Under the pieces are notes generated by a model. That model was not told the origin of the DNA. It did no database searches and saw nothing but the letters and a program-made list of their open reading frames with translations. The translations under genes and the position numbers were made by a program. Of a DNA stretch of 44,596 nucleotides, positions 9,112 through 17,179 are shown piece after piece. The stretch's first letter is position 1, and the number at the start of each line of letters is the position of its first letter. The stretch comes from Vibrio sp. UBA2441 (GTDB lineage: Bacteria > Pseudomonadota > Gammaproteobacteria > Enterobacterales > Vibrionaceae): the NCBI GenBank assembly GCA_002342685.1, contig DDQN01000061.1:33242-77837 (forward strand), in the 5' to 3' direction.

Positions 9112-10083
9112 TTAGATCATTGCGTCACTTTCTATTTCCTTAGCCACACTTTTTATCAGGCGGCGCATCCACTGGTGACCGGGGTTACTCTGCAATAGTG
9201 GACTCCAGGCCATTTTTAATTCAAATGGTTCAACAGGAAAAGGAACTGGCTTGATCATCAGTTTTGGGTTATTTATCTGTAACTTAGCGGCTTTAGTGGG
9301 AATAGTAACGATCAGATTTGTCTGCTCCGCCAACAAGACTGCAGCAAGGTAGTGCCGTGTAAAGACGGTTATATTACGTGTCTTATCAATACTCATTAAG
9401 GCAGAATCTACCCAACTCAAATTTTGCGAATCGCTCGGGTTAACACCAACTCCTGTTCCCATGCCTGTTTTACTGATCCATACATGCTGTGCTTGAAGGT
9501 AAGCATCGAGATCAAAGTGCTGTGCAGCGGGGTTATCACGGCTAAAGAGACAAGAGAAAGTATCGTGCCAGATGTTTGTCTGGTGAAATGATTGTGGAAT
9601 ATGGTCAAAGCGGTTGATCACTATGTCAACGGTACCTTGTTCAACATCTTGATAGCTAACGTCACTGGGAGTCATAATATCGAGACGAATCTTGGGAGCT
9701 ATTTGGCTTAGTCGTTTCAATAGTGCAAGAATCAAAGTAGATTCTGTATAGTCACTGGCCATTATCCGAAATAATCTGTCACTATCCTCTGCGTTAAATT
9801 CAGCAGTAGGCTGAACGGCTTTCTCAATACTCGCCAACACATTTCTGACTATGGGCTGTAACTTTTGAGCGCGTTCAGTTGGAATCATCCCTTCACTGGT
9901 TCTTATTAGTAAAGGATCATCAAATAAATCTCTTAGCCGTCGAAGTCCATTGCTCATCGCTGGCTGAGTAATCCCTAATTGACTCGCTGATCGAGTAACA
10001 TTGCGCTCTCTGAGTAAAACATCTAAATAAACCAATAAATTAAGATCGACCCTAGAAATATTCATAAAATAAATACCGAACAT
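9112..10083 (-). CDS. LysR-family regulator, probable glyoxylate-shunt regulator
   Basis: A 323-residue LysR-type regulator. The winged helix-turn-helix is at the N-terminus (DLNLLVYLDVLLRERNVTRSASQLGITQPAMSNGLRRLRDLFDDPLLIR). The rest is the periplasmic-binding-like effector domain. It could start at the first ATG or six codons later at MNISRVDLNLL (10065); neither has a clear ribosome-binding site, and the shorter form fits the family better. It is divergent from aceA and lies just upstream of glcB on the same strand. With the shared 14-bp motif this suggests it controls both. The effector is unknown. Confidence 0.9.
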   Translation of the reverse strand: MFGIYFMNISRVDLNLLVYLDVLLRERNVTRSASQLGITQPAMSNGLRRLRDLFDDPLLIRTSEGMIPTERAQKLQPIVRNVLASIEKAVQPTAEFNAEDSDRLFRIMASDYTESTLILALLKRLSQIAPKIRLDIMTPSDVSYQDVEQGTVDIVINRFDHIPQSFHQTNIWHDTFSCLFSRDNPAAQHFDLDAYLQAQHVWISKTGMGTGVGVNPSDSQNLSWVDSALMSIDKTRNITVFTRHYLAAVLLAEQTNLIVTIPTKAAKLQINNPKLMIKPVPFPVEPFELKMAWSPLLQSNPGHQWMRRLIKSVAKEIESDAMI

Positions 10084-10091
10084 AATGGCTA

Positions 10092-10105
10092 TAAATTAGC
10101 TAAAT
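10092..10105 (+). promoter_or_regulatory. putative operator in the lysR-aceA intergenic region
   Basis: TAAATTAGCTAAAT with a palindromic TTAGCTAA core, 94 bp before the aceA ATG and next to the lysR start. It is nearly identical to the site in front of glcB at 9050-9063. The position suits a LysR activator site that also autoregulates the divergent lysR gene. Confidence 0.5.
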
Positions 10106-10198
10106 CATCTCACAATCGTATAAACTTTGTCCATGTTTCAGATTTAGCAGCCGGCCAGTTTTGGTCAAATTATAAACTTCATGGAATGAGGAATAGCT

Positions 10199-11797
10199 AT
10201 GTCACAACTATCACGAGACATCGAAACGATTGAAACCGCTAAGAGCGCTGCTGGTGCTCCTTGGAATGCCATTAATCCAGAGTCCGCTGCCCGTATGCGT
10301 GCCCAGAACAAGTTCAAAACGGGTTTGGATATCGCACAGTATACTGCTGATATAATGCGTGCTGATATGGCCGCTTATGATGCAGATAACTCTCAGTACA
10401 CTCAATCTTTGGGTTGCTGGCACGGTTTCATCGGCCAACAGAAAATGATTTCAATTAAAAAGCACTTTGGTGGCAAAACTGACCGTCGCTACTTATACCT
10501 TTCAGGTTGGATGGTTGCCGCACTTCGTTCAGATTTTGGTCCACTTCCAGATCAATCTATGCATGAAAAAACCACTGTTGCTGGCTTAGTTGAGGAGCTA
10601 TATACATTTCTTCGCCAAGCGGATGCTCGTGAATTAGGTGGCCTGTTTCGAGCTTTAGATGACGCTCGTGAAGCTGACGATGTAAAAGCGCAAGCCTCTA
10701 TCCAGGAACAAATAGATAATCATGTAACACACGTTGTTCCTATTATTGCTGATATTGACGCAGGTTTCGGTAACGCCGAAGCAACTTATCTAATGGCTAA
10801 GCAGATGATTGAAGCGGGTGCATGCTGTTTACAAATCGAAAACCAAGTTGCTGACGAAAAACAGTGTGGTCACCAAGACGGTAAAGTAACGGTTCCACAT
10901 GCTGACTTTCACGCAAAACTTCGTGCATTGCGTTACGCTTTCTTAGAATTAGGTATTGATAACGGTATTATCGTTGCACGCACCGACTCGCAAGGTGCTG
11001 GGCTAACTAAGGAAATTGCGGTAGTTAAAGAGCCAGGAGATCAGGGTGACATTTACAACTCTTATCTAGACACAGAAGAAATCGACGTAGCTGACATGGC
11101 TGAAGGCGATGTTTGCTTTAATCGTGACGGCAAATTAGTTCGCCCTAAACGTCTTCCTTCCGGCCTGTATCAGTTCCGTCAAGGAACGGGGGAAGATCGT
11201 TGTGTATTTGACTGTATTGAAGCTATAAATGCGGGTGCTGATTTGTTATGGATCGAAACCGAAAAACCTCATATAGCTCAAATTAAAGAAATGATGGATG
11301 GTGTTCGAGCCGTTCACCCTAACGCTAAGCTCGTTTACAACAACTCTCCTTCTTTCAACTGGACACTTAACTTCCGTCAACAAATGTTCGACGCTATGGC
11401 TGAAGAAGGTGAAGATGTATCAGCATACGTTCGCGCTGATCTGATGAATGCTGAATATGATGAATCTGAATTATCCATACGCGCCGATGAGAAGATCCGT
11501 ACTTTCCAAGCGGACTCCTCACGTGATGCTGGTATTTTCCATCATTTAATTACTCTGCCGACTTATCACACGGCTGCTTTGTCTACTGACAACTTAGCGA
11601 AAGAGTACTTTGGTGATGCGGCAATGTTAGGTTATGTGGCTGGCGTACAACGTAAAGAGATCCGCCAAGGTATTGCCTGTGTTAAACACCAAAATATGTC
11701 TGGTTCGGACATGGGTGATGATCATAAAGAATATTTTGCAGGAGAAAACGCGTTAAAAGCGGGTGGCGCACTAAATACTTCGAATCAATTCAGTTAA
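10199..11797 (+). CDS. aceA: isocitrate lyase, long form
   Basis: Cleaves isocitrate to glyoxylate and succinate, the first step of the glyoxylate shunt. The 532 residues make this the long class seen in Pseudomonas aeruginosa (531), not the 434-residue E. coli class. Clear motifs are QSLGCWHGFIGQQK near residues 68-81, the metal-binding PIIADIDAGFGN near 180-191, the catalytic-loop KQCGHQDGK near 219-228, LWIETEKP near 349, NNSPSFNW near 380, and a C-terminal VKHQNMSGSDMGDDHKEYF. The ATG has GAGG about 10 nt upstream. It is divergent from the LysR gene and is followed by a strong terminator. Confidence 0.97.
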   Translation: MSQLSRDIETIETAKSAAGAPWNAINPESAARMRAQNKFKTGLDIAQYTADIMRADMAAYDADNSQYTQSLGCWHGFIGQQKMISIKKHFGGKTDRRYLYLSGWMVAALRSDFGPLPDQSMHEKTTVAGLVEELYTFLRQADARELGGLFRALDDAREADDVKAQASIQEQIDNHVTHVVPIIADIDAGFGNAEATYLMAKQMIEAGACCLQIENQVADEKQCGHQDGKVTVPHADFHAKLRALRYAFLELGIDNGIIVARTDSQGAGLTKEIAVVKEPGDQGDIYNSYLDTEEIDVADMAEGDVCFNRDGKLVRPKRLPSGLYQFRQGTGEDRCVFDCIEAINAGADLLWIETEKPHIAQIKEMMDGVRAVHPNAKLVYNNSPSFNWTLNFRQQMFDAMAEEGEDVSAYVRADLMNAEYDESELSIRADEKIRTFQADSSRDAGIFHHLITLPTYHTAALSTDNLAKEYFGDAAMLGYVAGVQRKEIRQGIACVKHQNMSGSDMGDDHKEYFAGENALKAGGALNTSNQFS

Positions 11798-11818
11798 CCT
11801 GACTCGATTAAAGTATTT

Positions 11819-11847
11819 AAAAAGGCGACTACAACGTCGCCTTTTTA
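11819..11847 (+). terminator. intrinsic terminator after aceA
   Basis: Inverted repeat AAAAAGGCGAC, loop TACAAC, GTCGCCTTTTT, starting 22 bp after the aceA stop codon, with U-rich ends on both sides. Confidence 0.9.
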
Positions 11848-11903
11848 TTACTAACGTTTGCTAACATCCTATTCTATTGACTCTTATTTGGTTGAAAACG
11901 CAT

Positions 11904-12467
11904 ATGATTCAAGCTCCCGTACATCTTAAAGACGCAAATAAACTATTAACCTCTAATGGTTTTAAAACAAGCGATGTTTGGTATCACGGCACCTCTTCCG
12001 CTTTATTAGCTTCTATTATAAAGCAAGGCATAAAACGCTCCGGAGATACAGCATTAAACCAGGCGGCTAAAAGTACTATGGCCACCATTGGCAATAATTA
12101 TAAAGAGTCCATAGAACCCGTATTTTTAACCCAAAGCAAAGAACTGGCCTATTATTGGGCGAACCAGACTGTGCGTAATCGCAGTGTGCGTTTTGATGGT
12201 GAGCAGAAGCCTGTCGTGTTAGCTGTGCATCTGCCCGAAGAGTTGCAAATTCGAGTAAAACCAGATGTGGGCGCCGCAAGCCTGTTACTGATGGAGACCG
12301 GTGAGCAGTTTATGGCACATTTAGGTGCAATCTATCAACATTGTGGATTTGCTTGCCCTGATATAGATTTAATGAAAGCTGACCGTACAGAGTTCCTGAG
12401 CAAGCTAGGTATGGCCTATATTGCTCAGGATATCAGTGCTGATTGTGTCAAACTAATTGAAGCATAA
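11904..12467 (+). CDS. uncharacterised protein, possible ADP-ribosyltransferase/Tpt1-like fold
   Basis: A 187-residue soluble protein from the ATG at 11904. The open frame can be extended to a TTG at 11877, but neither start has a good ribosome-binding site. I do not recognise a named family. Three features recall the ART/RNA 2'-phosphotransferase fold: an N-terminal WYHGTSSALLASIIKQGI (histidine-Gly-Thr-Ser then a short helix ending in a GI turn), a middle PVFLTQSKELAYYWA (beta strand then helix with a tyrosine pair), and a C-terminal AYIAQDISADCVKLI. The same order is found in H-Y-type ARTs. It follows aceA but lies after its terminator and converges on oxyR. From memory V. cholerae has a hypothetical gene at the equivalent place. 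Confidence 0.75.
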   Translation: MIQAPVHLKDANKLLTSNGFKTSDVWYHGTSSALLASIIKQGIKRSGDTALNQAAKSTMATIGNNYKESIEPVFLTQSKELAYYWANQTVRNRSVRFDGEQKPVVLAVHLPEELQIRVKPDVGAASLLLMETGEQFMAHLGAIYQHCGFACPDIDLMKADRTEFLSKLGMAYIAQDISADCVKLIEA

Positions 12468-12475
12468 CCGCCAAA

Positions 12476-13381
12476 TTACAATAGCTCTGAAACCACTTTA
12501 GCCAGTTGTTCAAACGTCTCATATCGAGAAGAACTCGGTCTCCAGACCAAGCCTATATTACGATAGGCATGTTGACCGGGTGGATCGACAACAATCAGGT
12601 TTTGGTTATCAATAAGGCCATGTTCTATAGCCATCTGTGGGATAAAAGTCGTGCCCAACCCATTGGCAACCATCTGAACAAGAGTATGAAGGCTTGTCGC
12701 GGTAAATGGGTTTATCTTTTCTTTATCCGTCAACTTACAGGCGGAGACTGCGTGCTCAGTTAAACAATGTTCGTTCTCTAGCAGAAAAACAGACTCATCA
12801 GGCAGATCATCGTATCTGATAGGCACACGTATATCGTCGGCCTGATTCCGGCTTATCACCATTCGAAATGGGTCTTGTCCCACAATCTTGCTGGTCATAT
12901 TGCCAATGTCTACTGGCAGTGCCAGGATCAATACATCTAAGTCACCATGCTTTAGTGCCTGCAGCAAATTTATGGTGGTATCTTCTCTTAGCAGCAGATC
13001 AAGCTCAGGGAATCGCTGGTTAATTTCTTGTACCAAATCACACAATAAAAATGGCGCAATCGTCGGAATGCAACCAACCTTAAGCCGCCCTTGCATCGTA
13101 TCCCCCTGACACAGACGACCGAGCTCTATCAGATCTTGACCTTTGGCTAATAACTCTCTGCCAAGTGAAACGATTTGCTCTCCTGCGGGCGTGAATACCA
13201 ACGGGCTTTTTTTATCCTTTTTCTCATAAAGAGGACAACCAACCAGTTGCTCCAAATTTTGAATCCCTTTACTCAATGTTGACTGGCTTACAAAGCATCG
13301 CTGAGCCGCATCACTGAAATGTCTGGTTTCATACAAGGTTATAAGATAATGTAATTGCTTAAGACTTGGCCATTTATTCAT
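12476..13381 (-). CDS. oxyR2: OxyR2-type hydrogen peroxide sensor, LysR family
   Basis: A 301-residue LysR regulator with an N-terminal helix-turn-helix (HFSDAAQRCFVSQSTLSKGIQ...) and an OxyR effector domain. The redox cysteines are C206 and C215, nine residues apart as in E. coli OxyR (C199/C208), followed by the ATSLHTLVQMVANGLG segment. Residue 204 is glutamate. In Vibrio vulnificus this E204 separates the hypersensitive OxyR2 from OxyR1 (glycine), and the numbering here is identical. It is divergent from a 2-Cys peroxiredoxin, as in the V. vulnificus oxyR2-prx2 pair. It should activate that gene at low H2O2. The OxyR2 name rests on my memory of that system. Confidence 0.9.
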   Translation of the reverse strand: MNKWPSLKQLHYLITLYETRHFSDAAQRCFVSQSTLSKGIQNLEQLVGCPLYEKKDKKSPLVFTPAGEQIVSLGRELLAKGQDLIELGRLCQGDTMQGRLKVGCIPTIAPFLLCDLVQEINQRFPELDLLLREDTTINLLQALKHGDLDVLILALPVDIGNMTSKIVGQDPFRMVISRNQADDIRVPIRYDDLPDESVFLLENEHCLTEHAVSACKLTDKEKINPFTATSLHTLVQMVANGLGTTFIPQMAIEHGLIDNQNLIVVDPPGQHAYRNIGLVWRPSSSRYETFEQLAKVVSELL

Positions 13382-13447
13382 ACTAACTATTTATTCTTAT
13401 TCATTATTTACTCAATAAGGTGAAATAACACCTTATCGCTTTTTTCG

Positions 13448-13467
13448 ATTAAATCAATCTATTTAAT
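13448..13467. promoter_or_regulatory. candidate OxyR2 operator
   Basis: Perfect inverted repeat ATTAAAT, 6-nt spacer, ATTTAAT, midway between the divergent oxyR2 and prx2 starts. It is of the dyad type bound by LysR proteins. A TACTATAG stretch 25 bp further right may be the prx2 -10 region. The full four-part OxyR consensus could not be matched cleanly. Confidence 0.4.
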
Positions 13468-13565
13468 TCGCTTTTTCTCATACACTATTATGTACTATAG
13501 TTTCCTTGTTGAAACATGGATTCAAACCAAAGGTTTGATCAAAATTCTATTTTAGGAGCAAAAAA

Positions 13566-14174
13566 ATGGTACTAGTAGGTCGTCAAGCCCCAGATTTTAC
13601 TGCTGCAGCTGTATTAGGTAACGGTGAGATCGTTGATAGCTTTAACTTCGCAGAATTCACTAAAGGTAAAAAAGCCGTTGTATTCTTTTACCCACTAGAC
13701 TTCACGTTCGTTTGCCCATCAGAGCTAATCGCTTTTGACAAGCGTTTCGAAGATTTCCAAGCTAAAGGCGTAGAAGTCATTGGTGTTTCTATCGATTCAC
13801 AATTCTCGCACAACGCTTGGCGTAACACCGCTATCGAAGACGGCGGTATTGGTCAGGTTAAGTACCCTCTAATTGCTGATGTTAAGCATGAAATCTGCAA
13901 AGCATACGATGTTGAGCACCCAGAAGCTGGTGTTGCTTTCCGTGGTTCATTCCTAATTGATGAAGACGGTCTTGTTCGTCACCAAGTAGTTAATGACCTG
14001 CCTCTAGGTCGTAACATCGATGATATGCTTCGTATGGTTGACGCACTAAACTTCCACCAGAAAAATGGTGAAGTATGTCCGGCACAGTGGGAAGAAGGTA
14101 AAGCAGGTATGGACGCATCTCCAAAAGGTGTTGCAGCATTCCTAGCAGAACACGAAGACGATTTAAACAAATAA
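13566..14174 (+). CDS. prx2: typical 2-Cys peroxiredoxin (AhpC/TSA family)
   Basis: Reduces H2O2 and organic peroxides in the cytoplasm. The 202-residue protein has the peroxidatic cysteine in DFTFVCPSE (about residue 51) and the resolving cysteine in GEVCPAQW (about residue 172), so it is a typical 2-Cys enzyme. It ends without the YF motif of the most sensitive peroxiredoxins. It has a good AGGAG ribosome-binding site. It is divergent from the OxyR2-type regulator, which points to peroxide-induced expression. No ahpF reductase lies nearby, so thioredoxin or a distant AhpF would have to recycle it. An intrinsic terminator follows. Confidence 0.96.
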   Translation: MVLVGRQAPDFTAAAVLGNGEIVDSFNFAEFTKGKKAVVFFYPLDFTFVCPSELIAFDKRFEDFQAKGVEVIGVSIDSQFSHNAWRNTAIEDGGIGQVKYPLIADVKHEICKAYDVEHPEAGVAFRGSFLIDEDGLVRHQVVNDLPLGRNIDDMLRMVDALNFHQKNGEVCPAQWEEGKAGMDASPKGVAAFLAEHEDDLNK

Positions 14175-14264
14175 TTACTCATTCGCCTATGCTCACAGGT
14201 GATGGTTGGAAATAAAGCGGAAAACGCACGCCAATCAGTTATAAAGTAATATGTTAGCCAAATC

Positions 14265-14295
14265 AAAAGCTCGGATTAATCTCCGGGCTTTTTTA
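14265..14295 (+). terminator. intrinsic terminator after prx2
   Basis: Stem AAAAGCTCGGA / TCCGGGCTTTT (one G-T pair) with a 6-nt loop and a run of T. The open frame of the next gene crosses it, which is one reason to start that gene later. Confidence 0.85.
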
Positions 14296-14355
14296 TTTTC
14301 AGCCTCAATAACTCTGCTATCATCAAACTCTTTTCTCCTGCCAAATGGTCTATCC

Positions 14356-15102
14356 ATGAACTTTAACTTAGAAGTATGTATTGATAACCTGGAGTCACTC
14401 CAAAACGCGATATCCGGTGGTGCCACACGAATTGAACTCTGTTCTTCACTTGCCCTTGGGGGATTAACGCCTAGTTACGGCCTGATGAAAAAAGCGATTC
14501 AATACTCTCCAATTCCTGTTTATGCCATGATTCGACCCAGGCAAGGTGATTTTTTATATGACAGTGCAGATATGGAGTGCATGCTAGAAGATATCTTTGT
14601 CGCTAAGAGCGTCGGACTTCAGGGCATTGTATTTGGTGTACTCAAAGCAAATGGCGATATAGATATTGACCTTGCGACACAACTAAGTAACGCATCAAAC
14701 GGACTTGGTATTACTTTTCATCGGGCTATCGACCAATGTTCAAACTACCAGCAGGCAATCGAAACCATCGCAGAGCTCGGTTGTGAGCGAATACTTACTT
14801 CGGGCTTAGCTTCAAATGCATATGATGGGCGAGACATAATTGCAAAAATGGTTAAACAAGCTAACGGTCGGTTTTCTATCATGGCGGGAGCAGGCATTAA
14901 CGCCAATAATATCGATGATATTGTAGCATCCACGGGAGTCCGAGAAATTCACCTTTCAGGAAAGACAACACGGTTAAGTAAAATGACCATGATTTCAAGC
15001 GAAGCTAAAATGGGGGGAAGTGATGTTGATGATTTTCGAATCCCAATCACTAGCAGCGAAAAGATTTCTCTGGTTGCATCACGTCTCAAATCATTATCTT
15101 AA
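14356..15102 (+). CDS. cutC: CutC family protein
   Basis: A TIM-barrel protein long annotated as copper homeostasis CutC; the copper role is disputed and no reaction is firmly known. The start used here is the ATG at 14356, giving 248 residues as in E. coli CutC. An open frame begins at 14251 but runs through the prx2 terminator. The family N-terminus NLEVCIDNLESLQNAISGGATRIELCSSLALGGLTPS follows directly. Further conserved stretches are VYAMIRPRQGDF near 56-67, GIVFGVLKANGDID near 93-106, LGITFHRAIDQC near 119-130 and RILTSGLASNAYDG near 150-163. ppk2 follows after 62 bp and probably shares its transcript. Confidence 0.93.
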   Translation: MNFNLEVCIDNLESLQNAISGGATRIELCSSLALGGLTPSYGLMKKAIQYSPIPVYAMIRPRQGDFLYDSADMECMLEDIFVAKSVGLQGIVFGVLKANGDIDIDLATQLSNASNGLGITFHRAIDQCSNYQQAIETIAELGCERILTSGLASNAYDGRDIIAKMVKQANGRFSIMAGAGINANNIDDIVASTGVREIHLSGKTTRLSKMTMISSEAKMGGSDVDDFRIPITSSEKISLVASRLKSLS

Positions 15103-15164
15103 TCTTGCGATCATCACTTAAGCTGCTATTAATTATAGTATTCTGCTTATACTGGAGAAGGACG

Positions 15165-15941
15165 ATGGGGAAGCTAGATAAAAAACGTTATGAAGTGGAA
15201 CTCAAAAACCTTCAGATAGAGTTGGTAAAGCTCCAAGAATGGGTAAAGCAGGAAGGATTAAAAATTGTTGTTTTATTTGAAGGCCGAGACGCTGCCGGCA
15301 AAGGCGGGGCAATAAAACGGATAATAGAAAAACTCAATCCACGAGTTTGTCGAATTGCTGCCCTTCCCGCCCCCACCGAAAAAGAGAAAACTCAGTGGTA
15401 TTTTCAACGTTATGTCGCTCATCTACCAAGTGCTGGAGAGATCGTTCTGTTTGACCGAAGCTGGTACAACAGAGCCGGTGTCGAAAAGGTGATGGGATTT
15501 TGCAGCGAAAGTGAATACGAAGAGTTTCTCCGTTCGTGTCCAGAATTTGAACGCATGCTGTTACGCTCCGACATTATTCTCATAAAATACTGGTTTTCTG
15601 TCTCTGACGAAGAACAGGAAAAACGATTTTTAGAACGAATTCATACCCCGATAAAGCGGTGGAAATTCAGCCCTATGGACTTAGAGTCCAGAAGTCGCTG
15701 GGCCGAATACTCACAAGCCAAAGATAAAATGTTTAACTATACCGACACTAAACAGTCTCCTTGGTGGGTCGTTGCTTCCGACGATAAAAAACGTGCAAGA
15801 TTAAACTGCATCAGTCACTTTCTTTCGTGCATCGATTATAAAGAAGTGGATCACCCCAAAATTGAGTTGCCCGACATAAATCAAGAAGGCTACATACGTT
15901 CACCCATTGAAGAGCAATCGCATGTACCGGACAGATATTAG
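15165..15941 (+). CDS. ppk2: polyphosphate kinase 2 family protein
   Basis: PPK2 enzymes transfer phosphate between polyphosphate and nucleotides, mainly making GTP or ATP from polyP. The ATG at 15165 has GGAGAAGG upstream and gives 258 residues; the open frame reaches back to 15105 only through a hydrophobic, unrelated stretch. Motifs are Walker A FEGRDAAGKGGAIKR (near residues 40-54), PTEKEKTQWYFQRYV, Walker B and lid LFDRSWYNRAGVEKVMGF (near 106-123), and the lid-region RRWKFSPMD-like KRWKFSPMDLESR. All expected catalytic residues are present, and the pattern is that of single-domain class I enzymes. It sits in the same region as ppk1, ppx and the phosphate regulon, but on its own strand with cutC. 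Confidence 0.93.
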   Translation: MGKLDKKRYEVELKNLQIELVKLQEWVKQEGLKIVVLFEGRDAAGKGGAIKRIIEKLNPRVCRIAALPAPTEKEKTQWYFQRYVAHLPSAGEIVLFDRSWYNRAGVEKVMGFCSESEYEEFLRSCPEFERMLLRSDIILIKYWFSVSDEEQEKRFLERIHTPIKRWKFSPMDLESRSRWAEYSQAKDKMFNYTDTKQSPWWVVASDDKKRARLNCISHFLSCIDYKEVDHPKIELPDINQEGYIRSPIEEQSHVPDRY

Positions 15942-15986
15942 AGTGATTTATTTAATGTCTTATTTTACAGGCTAATGACCTAGTCA

Positions 15987-16202
15987 TTATTTCCACATGT
16001 CGCTTACCCAGCCATCAATACTTTCGTCATAGTGGTGGCCCGCAAAACGATGATTAGCATTTATGTCCTGATCAATATCAGGTTTATCTGTCAGCATATT
16101 GCCGATACGTCTCACCATAGGATCGCTGCATAATCGGTATTCTCGATTTTCTACTGTCTCCTTAATTAACTGCAAACGATAAGCTTTACTATTCCTTTTC
16201 AT
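15987..16202 (-). CDS. small uncharacterised protein (71 residues)
   Basis: Not recognised. The ATG is preceded by AGAGGG at 8 nt spacing. The product is soluble, basic at the N-terminus (MKRNSKAYRLQLIKETVENREYR), with SDPMVRRIGNMLTDKPDIDQD in the middle and a tryptophan-rich end (DGWVSDMWK). The composition looks like a real protein and no competing frame explains the stretch. It is convergent with ppk2; a 7-bp palindrome (TAATGAC, CTA, GTCATTA, 15973-15989) overlaps the end of the gene and may terminate both sides. It lies downstream of phoU on the same strand but 230 bp away. Confidence 0.6.
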   Translation of the reverse strand: MKRNSKAYRLQLIKETVENREYRLCSDPMVRRIGNMLTDKPDIDQDINANHRFAGHHYDESIDGWVSDMWK

Positions 16203-16432
16203 GCGGCGTCCCTCTGGGTTGTCTGTTCAATAATTAACCATAGGAGGTGATTTATTGTCCGTCAAATGGAATAGATAGGTTGCTATATAAGGATTTGTTG
16301 CGTAACGATGCGTATTTTAGCATTTCGTTATAAAGGCGCTGTATGGAGTAAATGAGCCATGACAAATGGATAACACTTGCGTTATAGGTGAGCGGAGATT
16401 ATGTGGTTATTCTCAATGTTAGAATGAACTGT

Positions 16433-17131
16433 TTAACGGATATATTCATCAATGTCGCCTTCATCAATATGGCGTATATCCTTGCCTTTCACAAAATAAA
16501 TAATGTACTCACAAATATTTTGACAACGGTCGCCAACTCTTTCAATAGCTCGGGCTGACCACATCACTTGTAGGATACTTGGGATGTTTTTCGGGTCTTC
16601 CATCATGTAAGTCATCAACTGGCGAATGACGGCTTCATACTCTTCATCCAGTATGCTGTCTAACTTATAAACGTCAGCAGCGGCATCAACATCCATTCTG
16701 GCGAATGCATCTAATACCTGGTGCAACATTGCAATAGCCTGACGACACAATGGTTCTAAAGAGACATGAAACTTCTGTTCCTTCGTTGATGGCGTTTCAA
16801 TCGCGACCCGTGCAATTCGAGCAGCGACATCACCAATTCGTTCAAGATCAGTGATGGTTTTAATTATCGCCATAATCAAACGCAGATCTTTAGCGGTAGG
16901 CTGCCGTTTTGCGATTATCCGGGTACACGCTTCATCAATAGAGACTTCCAGTGCATTGACTTTATGATCATCCCGAACCACTTTTTTAGCCAACTCAATA
17001 TCTTCTTTATTCAGCGCTTGCATGGAAAAAGAGAGCTGCTGTTCCACCAGTCCTCCCATGGTCAACACATAAGTACGAATAGACTCAAGCTCTACATTAA
17101 ATTGCCCTGAAATGTGACGACCAAAATGCAT
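16433..17131 (-). CDS. phoU: phosphate-signalling protein PhoU
   Basis: Peripheral membrane protein that links the PstSCAB transporter to PhoR and keeps the Pho regulon off when phosphate is plentiful. The 232-residue all-helical protein has two repeats of the PhoU three-helix bundle. Metal-binding-type stretches are IKTITDLERIGDVAARIARVA near residues 87-107 and the second-repeat counterpart ARAIERVGDRCQNICEYII near 196-214. Length is slightly under E. coli PhoU (241). It is the last gene of pstC-pstA-pstB-phoU, 48 bp after pstB. Confidence 0.97.
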   Translation of the reverse strand: MHFGRHISGQFNVELESIRTYVLTMGGLVEQQLSFSMQALNKEDIELAKKVVRDDHKVNALEVSIDEACTRIIAKRQPTAKDLRLIMAIIKTITDLERIGDVAARIARVAIETPSTKEQKFHVSLEPLCRQAIAMLHQVLDAFARMDVDAAADVYKLDSILDEEYEAVIRQLMTYMMEDPKNIPSILQVMWSARAIERVGDRCQNICEYIIYFVKGKDIRHIDEGDIDEYIR

Positions 17132-17179
17132 AAATACCTCTTAATGACTAACTATTTCTAGAGAACTCGCCGTTAAATA

